Shown: positions 20,071-29,216, counted from the stretch's first letter. The stretch is DNA of 64,000 nt from Curtobacterium flaccumfaciens pv. betae (GCF_026241855.1 NZ_JAPJDC010000001.1:1178001-1242000); one strand, 5' to 3'. Translations and numbers: made by a program. Notes: generated by a model from the sequence alone, not told the origin.

Positions 20071-20084
20071 CAAACACCTGTTCG
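20071..20084 (-). promoter_or_regulatory. LexA (SOS) box in the lexA-LysM intergenic region
   Basis: Read on the minus strand, CGAACAGGTGTTTG matches CGAACRNRYGTTYG at all 14 positions. It lies about 110 bases upstream of lexA. Confidence 0.85.
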
Positions 20085-20142
20085 AGCGTGTCGCAAGAAA
20101 ACCCCGCAGAAATCCCCTCCAGGACTTGTGCGTCGTCTGATT

Positions 20143-20156
20143 CGAAACTATGTTCG
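20143..20156 (+). promoter_or_regulatory. Second, imperfect LexA box upstream of the LysM gene
   Basis: CGAAACTATGTTCG matches 12 of 14 consensus positions and differs by one base from the imperfect box upstream of recA at 11,131. It is 43 bases upstream of the LysM start. Confidence 0.6.
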
Positions 20157-20198
20157 GTACACGACTTCGGTTCCACCGAACGGGAAGGCAAGAACGAC

Positions 20199-20576
20199 AT
20201 GAGCACCATCGCCATCGCTGACATCCAGCGCACCGCGGCGCCCGCCGTGCGTACCCGCCTGCGTCTGACGCGTCGCGGCCGCATCGTCTTCACGACGCTC
20301 GCCGCGCTCCCGCTCCTCATCGTCGTCGCGCTCGGCGTGCTGAACGGTGGGCAGGCCTCCGCCGGTGACGCCACCGCCGGCGGCGCCCGCACCCAGTTCG
20401 AGACCGTGACGATCCAGCCGGGCGAGACGCTCTGGCAGCTGGCCGAGCAGACGGCCCCCGACTCGGACCCGCGCGACTTCGTGCAGGACGTCGTGAGCCT
20501 CAACGCGCTCGACGGCTCCGCGCTGCAGGCCGGCGAAGAGATCTCCATCCCCACCAAGTACACCGACGGCGAGTAG
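20199..20576 (+). CDS. LysM-domain membrane protein next to lexA (SOS cell-division inhibitor type)
   Basis: A 125-residue protein with a basic N-terminus, one membrane helix (about residues 28-50) and an extracytoplasmic LysM domain (about 68-120: V-T-I-Q-P-G-E-T-L-W-Q-L-A to L-Q-A-G-E-E-I-S-I-P). Divergent LysM genes beside lexA are a known theme: YneA in Bacillus, Rv2719c (ChiZ) in Mycobacterium, DivS in Corynebacterium; those delay division after DNA damage. By position, architecture and SOS boxes this is probably the functional counterpart, though no hydrolase domain is present. ATG 20199 is preceded by GGGAAGG. Confidence 0.85.
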   Translation: MSTIAIADIQRTAAPAVRTRLRLTRRGRIVFTTLAALPLLIVVALGVLNGGQASAGDATAGGARTQFETVTIQPGETLWQLAEQTAPDSDPRDFVQDVVSLNALDGSALQAGEEISIPTKYTDGE

Positions 20577-20628
20577 TCACTCGGGCAGCGCCGTCCGGAC
20601 GGCTGGTCGTGGCACGGTGACAGCGGCC

Positions 20629-20634
20629 TACGAT
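20629..20634 (+). promoter_or_regulatory. Leaderless -10 box (TACGAT) for hisC
   Basis: TACGAT, 6-base spacer, then GTG 20641. It defines the GTG start rather than the upstream in-frame GTG at 20,617. Confidence 0.65.
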
Positions 20635-20640
20635 GGATCG

Positions 20641-21747
20641 GTGGCATTCACGCTCGAAGACCTCCCGATCCGAGACGACCTGCGCGGGCAGAGCCCCTAC
20701 GGCGCCCCGCAGAAGCACGTCCGTGTGCAGCTCAACGTCAACGAGAACACGCATCCCGTTCCGGACGACGTCGCTGCCGACATCGTCGAGTCGATCCGGC
20801 AGGCCCTGCTGACGGTCAACCGGTACCCGGACCGCGAGTTCACCGAGCTCCGGCAGTCACTCGCCGACTACCTCGGGCACGACCTGACCGCCGAGCAGCT
20901 CTGGGCGGCGAACGGGTCCAACGAGGTGTTGCAGCAGCTCCTCCAGGCGTTCGGCGGGCCCGGTCGCTCGGTGCTCGGGTTCCCGCCCACCTACTCGATG
21001 CACTCGATCCTCGCGTCGGGCACCGGCACCACGTGGATCCCGGCCCAGCGGAACGACGAGTTCCGCATCTCGCCCGAGACCGTCGTGGCGGCCATCCGTG
21101 CGCACCAGCCGGACATCGTGTTTCTGTGCGGGCCGAACAACCCGACGGGCACGCCGCTCGAGATCGAGACGATCGCGGCCGCCTACGACGCGACGGATGG
21201 CATCGTGATGGTGGACGAGGCGTACGCCGAGTTCATGCCGTCCGACGCTCCGAGTGCCCTCACGCTGCTGCCCGGTCGCGAGCGCCTCGTGGTCTCCCGC
21301 ACGATGAGCAAGGCGTTCGCGTTCGCCGGTGCCCGGGTCGGGTACATGGCCGCGCACCCCGCCGTCGTCGACGCCGTCCGGCTGGTCCGGCTGCCCTACC
21401 ACCTGTCCGCGCTGACCCAGGCGGCGGCGATCGCGGCACTCCGGCACGCCCCCGAGATGCTGGCGATGGTCGATGACATCAAGGGGCAGCGCGACCGCAT
21501 GGTCACCGAGCTCCAGGCCATGGGGTACCGCACCTACGAGACCTGGTCGAACTTCGTCCTGTTCGGTGGTGTGGCCGACCCGCACGCCGCGTTCGAAGCG
21601 CTGCTCGAGCGTGACGTCATCGTGCGCGACCTCGGGATCCCGAACCACCTGCGGGTGAGTGCGGGGACCGAGGCCGAGACGACCGCGTTCCTCGACGCCA
21701 TGCGGCAGGTCGCCGCCGAGCAGCCGCCGGTTAGGGTTGAGGCATGA
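20641..21747 (+). CDS. hisC: Histidinol-phosphate aminotransferase
   Basis: PLP-dependent transaminase of histidine synthesis. The 368-residue fold-type I enzyme has the PLP lysine at Lys224 in S-R-T-M-S-K-A-F, the G-P-N-N-P-T-G motif, the V-D-E-A-Y aspartate motif and the terminal R-V-S-A-G arginine. It starts the group hisC-hisB-hisH-priA, with 4-base overlaps between the first three. No hisD, hisG, hisF or hisI is in the window. Confidence 0.96.
   Translation: MAFTLEDLPIRDDLRGQSPYGAPQKHVRVQLNVNENTHPVPDDVAADIVESIRQALLTVNRYPDREFTELRQSLADYLGHDLTAEQLWAANGSNEVLQQLLQAFGGPGRSVLGFPPTYSMHSILASGTGTTWIPAQRNDEFRISPETVVAAIRAHQPDIVFLCGPNNPTGTPLEIETIAAAYDATDGIVMVDEAYAEFMPSDAPSALTLLPGRERLVVSRTMSKAFAFAGARVGYMAAHPAVVDAVRLVRLPYHLSALTQAAAIAALRHAPEMLAMVDDIKGQRDRMVTELQAMGYRTYETWSNFVLFGGVADPHAAFEALLERDVIVRDLGIPNHLRVSAGTEAETTAFLDAMRQVAAEQPPVRVEA
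21732..21737 (+). promoter_or_regulatory. Internal leaderless -10 box (TAGGGT) for hisB
   Basis: TAGGGT inside the end of hisC, 6-base spacer, then ATG 21744; a possible internal promoter of the his operon. Confidence 0.5.
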
Positions 21748-22346
21748 CCGCCCGCACCGCCTCGATCAGCCGTTCGACGAGCGAATCGAGTGTCGAACTC
21801 GAGCTCGACCTGGACGGCACCGGGACCTCGTCGATCTCGACCTCCGTCCCGTTCTTCGACCACATGCTGACCGCGTTCAGCAAGCACTCCCTGATCGACC
21901 TGCGCGTGCGCTCCACGGGTGACACCGACATCGACGTGCACCACACGGTCGAGGACACCGGGATCGTGCTCGGACAGGCGATCAAGCAGGCCCTCGGCGA
22001 CCGCTCCGGCATCGGCCGCTACGGCGACGCCCTCGTGCCGCTCGACGAAGCGCTGGCCCAGGCCGTCGTCGACGTCTCCGGGCGCCCGTTCCTGGTGCAC
22101 TCCGGCGAGCCCGCGGGCTTCGAGTTCCACCGCATCGGTGGCCACTTCACCGGCTCGATGGTCCGCCACGTGTTCGAGGCGATCACGTTCAACGCCGGCA
22201 TCACCGTCCACGTCCGCGTGCTCGAGGGCCGCGACCCCCACCACATCGCCGAAGCCGAGTTCAAGGCGTTCGCCCGAGCCATGCGCAAGGCGGTCGAACT
22301 GGACCCGCGCGTCGACGGCATCCCCTCGACGAAGGGCGCCCTGTGA
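21744..22346 (+). CDS. hisB: Imidazoleglycerol-phosphate dehydratase
   Basis: Mn-dependent dehydratase of histidine synthesis, monofunctional form of 200 residues. The duplicated metal-binding pattern is visible: F-F-D-H-M-L, D-x-x-V-H-H-T-V-E-D, then G-G-H-F-T-G-S-M-V and [11 protein letters not shown]. The start overlaps hisC by 4 bases and the stop overlaps hisH by 4, so translation is coupled on both sides. Confidence 0.98.
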   Translation: MTARTASISRSTSESSVELELDLDGTGTSSISTSVPFFDHMLTAFSKHSLIDLRVRSTGDTDIDVHHTVEDTGIVLGQAIKQALGDRSGIGRYGDALVPLDEALAQAVVDVSGRPFLVHSGEPAGFEFHRIGGHFTGSMVRHVFEAITFNAGITVHVRVLEGRDPHHIAEAEFKAFARAMRKAVELDPRVDGIPSTKGAL

Positions 22347-22981
22347 CCGCCGCCAAGCCGAACGTCGTCGTCCTCGACTACGGGTCAGGCAACGTCCACT
22401 CCGCCGCCAAGGCGCTCGAGCGCGCCGGGGCCGAGGTCACCCTGACCTCCGACAAGCAGGCGGCGCTCAAGGCCGACGGCCTGCTCGTCCCCGGTGTCGG
22501 GGCGTTCGCCGCCGTGATCGACCAGCTCGAGGGCGTGCAGGGTGGCGAGATCGTCGACCACCGTCTGGCCGGCGGGCGACCCGTGCTCGGCATCTGCGTC
22601 GGCATGCAGGTCCTGTTCTCGCGCGGCATCGAGCGTGGTGCCGACGTCGAAGGGCTCGGTCAGTGGCCCGGCACCGTGCAGGAGATCCAGGCCGAAGTGC
22701 TGCCGCACATGGGCTGGAACACCGTGCAGGCCCCCGAGGACTCCGTGCTGTTCGACGGGCTGCACGACGAACGCTTCTACTTCGTGCACTCCTACGGGGT
22801 GACCGACTTCCCGCTCGAGGCGTACGGGCCGTTCCGTGCGCCCCGTCTGACGTGGGCCGAGCACGGGCAGCCGTTCATCGCCGCGGTCGAGAACGGACCG
22901 CTCACCGCCACGCAGTTCCACCCCGAGAAGTCCGGCGAGCCGGGCATCCGCCTGCTCTCCAACTGGGTGCGTTCGCTCTGA
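22343..22981 (+). CDS. hisH: Imidazole glycerol phosphate synthase, glutaminase subunit
   Basis: Class I glutamine amidotransferase that feeds ammonia to HisF. The 212-residue protein has the nucleophile Cys85 in G-I-C-V-G-M-Q and the His-Glu pair in F-H-P-E-K-S-G. The N-terminal V-V-L-D-Y-G-S-G-N and V-P-G-V-G-A-F motifs are typical. GTG 22343 overlaps hisB. A 97-base gap with a palindromic repeat separates it from priA. Confidence 0.97.
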   Translation: MTAAKPNVVVLDYGSGNVHSAAKALERAGAEVTLTSDKQAALKADGLLVPGVGAFAAVIDQLEGVQGGEIVDHRLAGGRPVLGICVGMQVLFSRGIERGADVEGLGQWPGTVQEIQAEVLPHMGWNTVQAPEDSVLFDGLHDERFYFVHSYGVTDFPLEAYGPFRAPRLTWAEHGQPFIAAVENGPLTATQFHPEKSGEPGIRLLSNWVRSL

Positions 22982-22991
22982 ACCCGGCCAT

Positions 22992-23043
22992 TGCCGGGCG
23001 CGACGGCCGTGCCGAACGCGCACCGGGCCTCCCGGCCGTCCGC
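22992..23043. repeat. Intergenic repeat with core GGGCCTCCCGG between hisH and priA
   Basis: This stretch aligns with the dfrA-dapA gap (near 3313-3358), sharing CCGGGCCTCCCGGCCG exactly. GACGGCCG (23,002-23,009) and CGGCCGTC (23,033-23,040) can also pair, so it may form a weak hairpin. Confidence 0.5.
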
Positions 23044-23078
23044 AACCCCTTCTCCACCGCAACGAAACCGACAGGACC

Positions 23079-23825
23079 ATGACCGACCTCACCGACACCC
23101 CGCCCCTCGTCCTGCTGCCGGCGGTCGACGTCGTCGACGGACAGGCCGTGCGACTCACCCAGGGCGAGGCGGGGAGCGAGACCGGCTACGGCGACCCCGT
23201 CGCCGCTGCCCGGACCTGGCGTGACCAGGGCGCCGAGTGGATCCACCTCGTCGACCTCGACGCGGCGTTCGGCCGTGGCGACAACCGCCGGGTGATCGCG
23301 CACGCCGTCCGCGAGGTCGAGGGCGTCTCCGTCGAGCTGTCCGGCGGCATCCGTGACGACGCCTCGCTCGAAGCGGCACTGGCGACCGGTGCGGCACGCG
23401 TGAACCTCGGGACCGCGGCGCTCGAGAACCCCGACTGGGCCGCCCGTGTGATCGGTGAGTACGGCGAGCAGATCGCCGTCGGGCTGGACGTCCGCGGCAC
23501 CACGCTCTCGAGCCGCGGCTGGACCGAGGACGCCGGTGACCTGTGGGAGGTGCTCGACCGGCTGGAAGCCGCCGGTTGTGCCCGCTACGTGGTGACCGAC
23601 GTCACCAAGGACGGCACGCTGCAGGGGCCGAACGTCCAACTGCTCCGCCAGGTGTGCGACCGGACCGACCAGCCCGTGGTGGCCTCGGGCGGGATCTCCA
23701 CGCTCGACGACCTCCGTGCGCTCCGCGAACTCGTGCCGTACGGGCTCGAGGGCGCGATCATCGGCAAGGCGCTGTACTCCGGGGCGTTCACGCTGCCGGC
23801 CGCACTCGACATCGCCTCCGAGTAA
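23079..23825 (+). CDS. priA: Phosphoribosyl isomerase A (bifunctional HisA/TrpF type)
   Basis: TIM-barrel isomerase converting ProFAR to PRFAR in histidine synthesis; in Actinobacteria the same enzyme usually also performs the TrpF step of tryptophan synthesis. The 248-residue protein has the catalytic aspartates in L-P-A-V-D-V-V-D-G and V-T-D-V-T-K-D-G-T, and the PriA-type loop [12 protein letters not shown]. The bifunctional call follows from the loop and lineage; whether a separate trpF exists elsewhere cannot be seen. The SseB-like gene starts 4 bases after its stop. Confidence 0.93.
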   Translation: MTDLTDTPPLVLLPAVDVVDGQAVRLTQGEAGSETGYGDPVAAARTWRDQGAEWIHLVDLDAAFGRGDNRRVIAHAVREVEGVSVELSGGIRDDASLEAALATGAARVNLGTAALENPDWAARVIGEYGEQIAVGLDVRGTTLSSRGWTEDAGDLWEVLDRLEAAGCARYVVTDVTKDGTLQGPNVQLLRQVCDRTDQPVVASGGISTLDDLRALRELVPYGLEGAIIGKALYSGAFTLPAALDIASE

Positions 23826-23829
23826 CGCC

Positions 23830-24645
23830 GTGGCGGGCATCTCGAACGGCCGTGGCACCGGGCCCGACGCCGACGACGCGCACACCCCCGGCGGGGCCGC
23901 GGACTCGGCGGGCTTCTCGTGGGAAGGCCGCACGTTCGACCACCACGACACCGCGTTCGCCGACGACGACGGACTCGCCGACCCCGCGGTGGTCGCCGCG
24001 ATCGGTGCGCTCGCCGGGGGTGCCTCCCAGGCGGCGATCGTCGAGTCGCTCCGCACCGCCCGCCTGCTCATCCCACTCATCGCCGAGGCCGGCGACGTGG
24101 GGGAGACCGACGAGGGCAAGCTCGTCGACAAGACCCAGGAACTCTCGATCGTGACGGTCGCCGGTCCGGACGGTCGCAGCGTCATGCCGGCGTTCACCTC
24201 GGTCGACGCCATGCACGCGTGGGACCCGGACGCGCGTCCGGTGCCGGTGGAGTCCCGCCGTGTGGCGATGGCCGCTGCGAGCGAGGACACCCAGCTCGTC
24301 GTGCTCGACCCGAAGTCGCCGACCGAGTTCGTGCTGCGTCGTCCGGCGGTGTGGGCGCTCGGGCAGGACCTGCCGTGGGCCCCGTGCTTCGAGGACCCCG
24401 AGGTGGCCCGCGCCTTCGCCGCCTCGGTCGAGGGTGAGTCGAGCGTCGCCCGTGTCGAACTCGCGCCGGGCGACCCGGTCGGCCGGTTCGCCGGGCCGGA
24501 GCTGACGGTGGGCCTGGCACTGCACCCGGGGCTCGACCGAGAGCAGGTCGGCGAGCTCGTCGGTCGGCTGCAGCAGCGGTGGTCGACGGACCCCGTGATC
24601 GCCGAGCGGGTCGACAGCATGCGCGTCGCCCTGCGCGCTGCCTGA
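23830..24645 (+). CDS. SseB-family N-terminal domain protein
   Basis: A 271-residue soluble protein. Residues about 45-175 look like the SseB N-terminal domain (a repeated A-R-L-L-I-P-L-I then V-T-V-A-G-P-D-G-R-S-V-M-P-A-F-T-S-V-D-A-M); the C-terminal third is less conserved and contains L-A-L-H-P-G-L-D. In Actinobacteria this family is often found between his and translation genes, with unknown function. GTG 23830 lies 5 bases after the priA stop, so co-transcription is likely. Confidence 0.8.
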   Translation: MAGISNGRGTGPDADDAHTPGGAADSAGFSWEGRTFDHHDTAFADDDGLADPAVVAAIGALAGGASQAAIVESLRTARLLIPLIAEAGDVGETDEGKLVDKTQELSIVTVAGPDGRSVMPAFTSVDAMHAWDPDARPVPVESRRVAMAAASEDTQLVVLDPKSPTEFVLRRPAVWALGQDLPWAPCFEDPEVARAFAASVEGESSVARVELAPGDPVGRFAGPELTVGLALHPGLDREQVGELVGRLQQRWSTDPVIAERVDSMRVALRAA

Positions 24646-24748
24646 CGAGCAGCAGCAACAGCGCAGCAGCAGCGACCGTGGCCAGGCTGCCAGCCAGCAG
24701 CGCAGCGCTCGCGCGGCGGTGCGACCCGGCCCAGCCCGAGGTCGCCGG

Positions 24749-24754
24749 TACGAT
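24749..24754 (+). promoter_or_regulatory. Leaderless -10 box (TACGAT) for parA
   Basis: TACGAT, 6-base spacer, then GTG 24761. The 115-base gap before it holds only GCAGCA-rich sequence. Confidence 0.65.
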
Positions 24755-24760
24755 GACGGG

Positions 24761-25636
24761 GTGAGCCCGAACCCGACGACCAACCCCACCGGCGCGACCA
24801 CCCACGGTCCGACGGGGCGTCCCGTCCGGGACTTCCCCGTGCCCGAGGAGCTCGACAGCACCGGACCCGCCCGCATCATCGCGCTCTGCAACCAGAAGGG
24901 CGGCGTGGGCAAGACCACGACGGCCATCAACCTGGGCGCCGCGCTCGCCGAGTACGGCCGCAAGGTCCTGGCCGTCGACTTCGACCCGCAGGGCGCGCTG
25001 TCCGCCGGCCTCGGGGTCCGGACCCACGACATCCACACCGTGTACGACCTGCTGATGGGTGCCGTGAAGGACCCGAACCAGGTCATCCAGCCGACGAACA
25101 CCCCCGGCCTCGACGTCATCCCGGCGAACATCGACCTGTCCGCGGCCGAGGTGCACCTGGTCAACGAGGTCGCCCGCGAGCAGATCCTGGCAAGCGTGCT
25201 GCGCAAGGTCGCGAACGACTACGACGTGATCCTGGTCGACTGCCAGCCGTCGCTCGGCCTGCTCACCGTGAACGCCCTGACCGCGGCGCACGGCGTGCTC
25301 ATCCCGCTCGAGTGCGAGTTCTTCGCGCTCCGCGGTGTCGCCCTGCTCATCGAGACGATCGACAAGGTGCGCGACCGCCTCAACCCGGCGCTCAAGCTCG
25401 ACGGCATCCTGGCGACCATGTACGACTCGCGCACGCTGCACTCCCGCGAGGTCATGGAGCGGGTCGTCGACACCTTTGACGACCGCGTGCTCGACACCGT
25501 CATCGGCCGCACCGTGAAGTTCCCGGACGCCACGGTGTCCGCACGTCCGATCACGCAGACCGCGCCGGACCACCCTGCCGCCCACGCCTACCGGCAGCTC
25601 GCACGAGAGCTCGTCCAGCGTGGCGCCGTCGCCTGA
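24761..25636 (+). CDS. ParA-family ATPase linked to scpAB
   Basis: Deviant-Walker ATPase of 291 residues with K-G-G-V-G-K-T-T at 46-53, the D-F-D-P-Q-G switch and V-D-C-Q-P-S-L-G-L-L. It belongs to the ParA type found upstream of scpA-scpB in Actinobacteria, distinct from the origin-proximal ParA of parAB; a role in chromosome organisation with condensin is inferred from position. GTG 24761 is set by the leaderless box; an in-frame ATG at 24,719 is upstream of that box. It overlaps scpA by 17 bases. Confidence 0.93.
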   Translation: MSPNPTTNPTGATTHGPTGRPVRDFPVPEELDSTGPARIIALCNQKGGVGKTTTAINLGAALAEYGRKVLAVDFDPQGALSAGLGVRTHDIHTVYDLLMGAVKDPNQVIQPTNTPGLDVIPANIDLSAAEVHLVNEVAREQILASVLRKVANDYDVILVDCQPSLGLLTVNALTAAHGVLIPLECEFFALRGVALLIETIDKVRDRLNPALKLDGILATMYDSRTLHSREVMERVVDTFDDRVLDTVIGRTVKFPDATVSARPITQTAPDHPAAHAYRQLARELVQRGAVA

Positions 25637-26423
25637 CGCGGGGTTCCGGGTCCGGCTCGCCAACTTCGACGGACCGTTCGACCTCCTGCTCTCGCTCATC
25701 ACGAAGCACGAGCTCGACATCACCGAGGTGTCGCTCGGTGCCGTGACCGGGGAGTTCATCCAGTACGTCCGGCAGGCCGAGTCCGCCGACGAGCTCGACG
25801 AGGCCAGCGAGTTCCTGGTCGTCGCGGCGACCCTGCTCGACCTGAAGATCGTCGGGCTGTTGCCCCAGGGTGAGCTCGTGGACGCCGAGGACGTCGCCCT
25901 GCTCGAGGCTCGCGACCTGCTGTTCGCCCGACTGCTGCAGTACCGGGCGTTCAAGCAGGCCGCCGACTGGTTCGGGGAGCGCTGGGGCGTCGAGTCGCGC
26001 CGGCACGTCCGCAGCGTCCGGCTCGAGGAGCGGTTCCGTGCGCGGACGCCGGAACTCGTCTGGACCCTGTCGGTGCAGGACTTCGCAGCACTGGCCGCGC
26101 TGGCCTTCGCCCCGCGGGAGATCCCGACCGTCGGCCTCGACCACCTGCACGCCCCGCTCATCAGCATCCGCGAACAGGCCGCGATCGTCGTCTCGATCCT
26201 CCGCACCCGTGATGGTGAGGGCGTCTCGTTCCGTGAACTGGTCGCGGGCGTCGACCAGACGGGTATCGTGGTGGCTCGCTTCCTCGCGATCCTCGAGCTG
26301 TACCGGAACGCGTCGATCTCGTTCGAGCAGCTCGAGCCGCTCGGGGAGCTGACACTGCGGTGGACCGCCGAGGACTGGTCCGACGAGAGCCTCGCGAACC
26401 TGGGAGCCGACTATGACGGATGA
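25620..26423 (+). CDS. scpA: Segregation and condensation protein A
   Basis: Kleisin subunit of the SMC-ScpAB condensin. The 267-residue protein has the N-terminal F-x-G-P-F-D-L-L-L-S-L-I kleisin helix motif, the L-V-V-A-A-T-L-L-D-L-K-I segment and the C-terminal winged helix that contacts the SMC head (V-S-F-R-E-L-V, V-A-R-F-L-A-I-L-E-L-Y). GTG 25620 overlaps parA by 17 bases, and the stop overlaps scpB by 11. Confidence 0.95.
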   Translation: MAPSPDAGFRVRLANFDGPFDLLLSLITKHELDITEVSLGAVTGEFIQYVRQAESADELDEASEFLVVAATLLDLKIVGLLPQGELVDAEDVALLEARDLLFARLLQYRAFKQAADWFGERWGVESRRHVRSVRLEERFRARTPELVWTLSVQDFAALAALAFAPREIPTVGLDHLHAPLISIREQAAIVVSILRTRDGEGVSFRELVAGVDQTGIVVARFLAILELYRNASISFEQLEPLGELTLRWTAEDWSDESLANLGADYDG

Positions 26424-27102
26424 CGTGCACGACACGTCCAGCGCCGAACCCGGCGGCGCCGACGAGATGGCCGACGCCCGCGCGATCGAGCACGAGATCC
26501 ACGAGCGCACCGCATCGCAGGCCCACCCGACCATCCCCATCGACCGCCAGCTCGAGGCCATCCTGATGATCGCCGACCAGCCGCAGTCGCTCGTCGCCCT
26601 CGGCGCTGCGGTCGGTTCGCCCGTCCCCGCCGTCCGCCAGGCGATCGACCGCCTGGTCGCCGACTTCGACGGCGTCGACGGCACGATCCGCCGCGGCTTC
26701 GAGCTCCGCGAGGTCGGTGGCGGCTGGCGCTTCTACGTCCGCGCCGACCTGGACCCCGTGGTCGAGCAGTTCGTCGAGGCCGAGCGCCCCTCGCGGCTGT
26801 CGCAGGCCGCGCTCGAGACCCTGGCGGTCGTCGCCTACAAGCAGCCGATCACCCGCTCGCAGATCGCTGCGATCCGCGCCGTCAACGTCGACGGCGTCGT
26901 CCGAACCCTGGTGGCACGCGGCCTCATCGAGGAGTCGTTCACCGACGCCGAGACCGGCGCCATCAACTACGTCACGTCCGACCTGCTCCTGCAGCAGCTC
27001 GGCATCAACTCGCTCGACGAGCTGCCGCTCATCTCGCCCCTCCTGGACGACGGTGCGGACGGCTTCGAGCAGAACGAAGGGATCCCCGATGGCAGGGTTT
27101 GA
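26413..27102 (+). CDS. scpB: Segregation and condensation protein B
   Basis: Winged-helix dimer that binds ScpA in the condensin complex. The 229-residue protein has two winged-helix domains: I-D-R-Q-L-E-A-I-L-M-I-A at the start of the first, and L-S-Q-A-A-L-E-T-L-A-V-V-A-Y-K-Q-P-I-T-R opening the second, followed by the typical R-A-V-N-V-D-G-V-V-R-T-L. It overlaps scpA by 11 and rluB by 14 bases, so parA to rluB is one tightly packed operon. Confidence 0.96.
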   Translation: MTDDVHDTSSAEPGGADEMADARAIEHEIHERTASQAHPTIPIDRQLEAILMIADQPQSLVALGAAVGSPVPAVRQAIDRLVADFDGVDGTIRRGFELREVGGGWRFYVRADLDPVVEQFVEAERPSRLSQAALETLAVVAYKQPITRSQIAAIRAVNVDGVVRTLVARGLIEESFTDAETGAINYVTSDLLLQQLGINSLDELPLISPLLDDGADGFEQNEGIPDGRV

Positions 27103-29170
27103 CGACCGGGGGCGCGGCGCGCCCCGAGACCGAGACGACCGCAACGGACGCTCAGGAGGCCCGGATCGCTCCGGCCGCCCGACCGGCGGACGCGGCGGGG
27201 CCGGTTCCAGTGCCGGTGGCCGCTCCGGCGGGTACGGTCGCGACGACCGCGGGGGCGCACGCCCGCCGCGTGACGACGACCGCCGTGGCGGGTACCCGTC
27301 GCGTGACGACCGTGGCGGCGACCGCGGCGGGTACCGCGGGGCCTCGGCTCCGCGTGACGACCGTGGTGGCTACCGGGGTCGCGACGACCGTTCCGGTGGT
27401 GGAGACCGTGGTGGCTACCGCGGCAACTCCGCTCCGCGTGACGACCGTGGTGGCTACCGGGGTCGTGACGACCGTGGGGCTTCCGCGCCGCGCGACGACC
27501 GCGGTGGCGACCGTGGCGGCTACCGCGGCAACTCGGCTCCGCGTGACGACCGTGGCGGTTACCGGGGTCGCGATGACCGATCCGGTGGCGGCGACCGTGG
27601 TGGCTACCGCGGCAACTCCGCTCCGCGTGACGACCGCGGTGGGTACCGCGGCCGTGACGACCGTGGGGCTTCGGCTCCGCGTGACGACCGTGGTGGCTAC
27701 CGGGGCCGCGACGACCGCGGGACCTCCGCTCCGCGCGACGACCGTGGTGGGTACCGCGGCCGTGACGACCGTGGGGCTTCGGCTCCGCGCGATGACCGTG
27801 GTGGGTACCGCGGCCGTGACGACCGTGGTGCTTCGGCTCCGCGCGACGACCGTGGCGGCTACCGGGGTCGCGATGACCGATCCGGTGCCGGCGACCGTGG
27901 TGGCTACCGCGGCAACTCCGCTCCGCGTGACGACCGCGGTGGGTACCGCGGCCGTGACGACCGCACCTCGGCCCCGCGCGACGACCGTGGTGGCTACCGC
28001 GGCCGTGACGACCGAAACTCCGCCCCGCGGGACGACCGTGGTGGCTACCGGGGCCGTGACGACCGTGGTGCTTCGGCCCCGCGCGACGACCGCGGTGGGT
28101 ACCGCGGCCGCGACGACCGTGGCAGCTCCGCGCCGCGTGATGACCGCCGCACCCCGGACGTCCAGCAGAGCCGCGTCTGGCACAACGGCCGCCGCTACGT
28201 CGGCGGCACCACGAGTGTGCGCAACAGCGACCGCACCACGCCGAAGCCGAGCGGGCAGCGCGACGACCGGGGCAACCCGGCCGAGGGCACGCCCGAGCGG
28301 CCGATCATCGAGGACTGGGACGCGGCGGACGGAACGGCGCCTGCCGGGGCCGAGCTGGGCCTCCAGGCAGAGGGTGAGCGCCTGCAGAAGGTGATCGCCG
28401 CTGCCGGCGTGGCATCCCGCCGGGTCGCGGAGAACCTGATCGTCGAGGGCCGCGTGACGGTCAACGGCGAGGTCGTGGACGCCCTCGGGCGTCGCGTCGA
28501 CCCCGAGAAGGACGCGATCAGCGTCGACGGCGTGCCGGTGCAGATCGACTCGTCGCGGCGCTACATCGTGCTGAACAAGCCGACCGGTGTCGTCTCGAGC
28601 CTGCAGGACGAGCGCGGCCGCCGCGACCTGACGGAGTTCGTGGACCGCTACGAGGAGCGCCTGTTCAACGTCGGCCGTCTCGACACCGAGACCTCCGGGC
28701 TGCTCGTCCTGACGAACGACGGCGACCTGGCACACGTGCTGGCGCACCCGTCGTTCGGCGTGCAGAAGACGTACATCGCGAAGGTCCACGGCAACGTGAA
28801 CCCCGCCGTGGTGCAGCGCCTGACCGAGGGCGTCGAGCTCGAGGACGGTCCGATCAAGGCCGACAAGGTGCGGTTGCTCGAGTCCTCGCGGGGTGAGTCG
28901 CTCGTCGAGATCACGCTGCACTCCGGCCGCAACCGCATCGTCCGTCGCATGCTCGAGGCCGTCGACCACCCGGTCCTCGAACTCGTCCGCCGGTCGTTCG
29001 GACCGCTGCACCTGGGCAGCCTGCCTCCCGGCAAGATGCGCGAGCTCGGCACGGTCGAGGTGGGCAAGCTGCTCAGCACCGTCCGTGACGCGAAGCCGTC
29101 CGCTCGTGACGACCGCGACGTCGCCCTCGACCAGGACGACGACGAGTACGAGGACGAGTCGGCGGACTGA
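27089..29170 (+). CDS. rluB: RsuA/RluB-family pseudouridine synthase with large RGG-type repeat domain
   Basis: Ribosomal RNA pseudouridine synthase. The C-terminal half is standard: S4 domain from about residue 430 (G-E-R-L-Q-K-V-I), then the catalytic domain with Asp532 in G-R-L-D-T-E-T-S-G-L-L, and R-N-R-I-V-R-R-M. The first 350 residues are extraordinary: twelve copies of R-D-D-R-G-G-Y-R-G-R-D-D-R joined by SAP-type linkers. Such RGG/RDD tracts bind RNA and are disordered in other proteins, so extra rRNA binding or condensate formation is plausible but inferred. The ATG lies inside scpB, after GAAGGG. Confidence 0.95.
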   Translation: MAGFDDRGRGAPRDRDDRNGRSGGPDRSGRPTGGRGGAGSSAGGRSGGYGRDDRGGARPPRDDDRRGGYPSRDDRGGDRGGYRGASAPRDDRGGYRGRDDRSGGGDRGGYRGNSAPRDDRGGYRGRDDRGASAPRDDRGGDRGGYRGNSAPRDDRGGYRGRDDRSGGGDRGGYRGNSAPRDDRGGYRGRDDRGASAPRDDRGGYRGRDDRGTSAPRDDRGGYRGRDDRGASAPRDDRGGYRGRDDRGASAPRDDRGGYRGRDDRSGAGDRGGYRGNSAPRDDRGGYRGRDDRTSAPRDDRGGYRGRDDRNSAPRDDRGGYRGRDDRGASAPRDDRGGYRGRDDRGSSAPRDDRRTPDVQQSRVWHNGRRYVGGTTSVRNSDRTTPKPSGQRDDRGNPAEGTPERPIIEDWDAADGTAPAGAELGLQAEGERLQKVIAAAGVASRRVAENLIVEGRVTVNGEVVDALGRRVDPEKDAISVDGVPVQIDSSRRYIVLNKPTGVVSSLQDERGRRDLTEFVDRYEERLFNVGRLDTETSGLLVLTNDGDLAHVLAHPSFGVQKTYIAKVHGNVNPAVVQRLTEGVELEDGPIKADKVRLLESSRGESLVEITLHSGRNRIVRRMLEAVDHPVLELVRRSFGPLHLGSLPPGKMRELGTVEVGKLLSTVRDAKPSARDDRDVALDQDDDEYEDESAD
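27330..28146 (+). repeat. Tandem coding repeats in rluB (units of about 51, 54 and 84 bp)
   Basis: The DNA repeats with the protein: twelve GACGACCGTGGTGGCTACCG-like blocks differ mostly at third codon positions, separated by linkers encoding GASAP, GTSAP, NSAP, TSAP or a longer SGGGDRGGYRGNSAP. Copies differ enough at silent sites to show selection on the protein, but are similar enough for recombination to change copy number. Confidence 0.9.
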
Positions 29171-29181
29171 TCGACCCCGAC

Positions 29182-29207
29182 GCTCGGGCATCGACCGATG
29201 CCCGAGC
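29182..29207 (+). terminator. Terminator after rluB
   Basis: GCTCGGGCATCG and its exact reverse complement form a 12-bp stem with a 2-base loop, 11 bases past the rluB stop and just before the tyrA promoter. Confidence 0.75.
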
Positions 29208-29216
29208 CTCGATCGG

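Noticed and set aside
27330..28146. Regular repeats resembling a CRISPR array
   Set aside because: Units are in frame, joined by variable coding linkers, without unique spacers, and lie inside a pseudouridine synthase gene.
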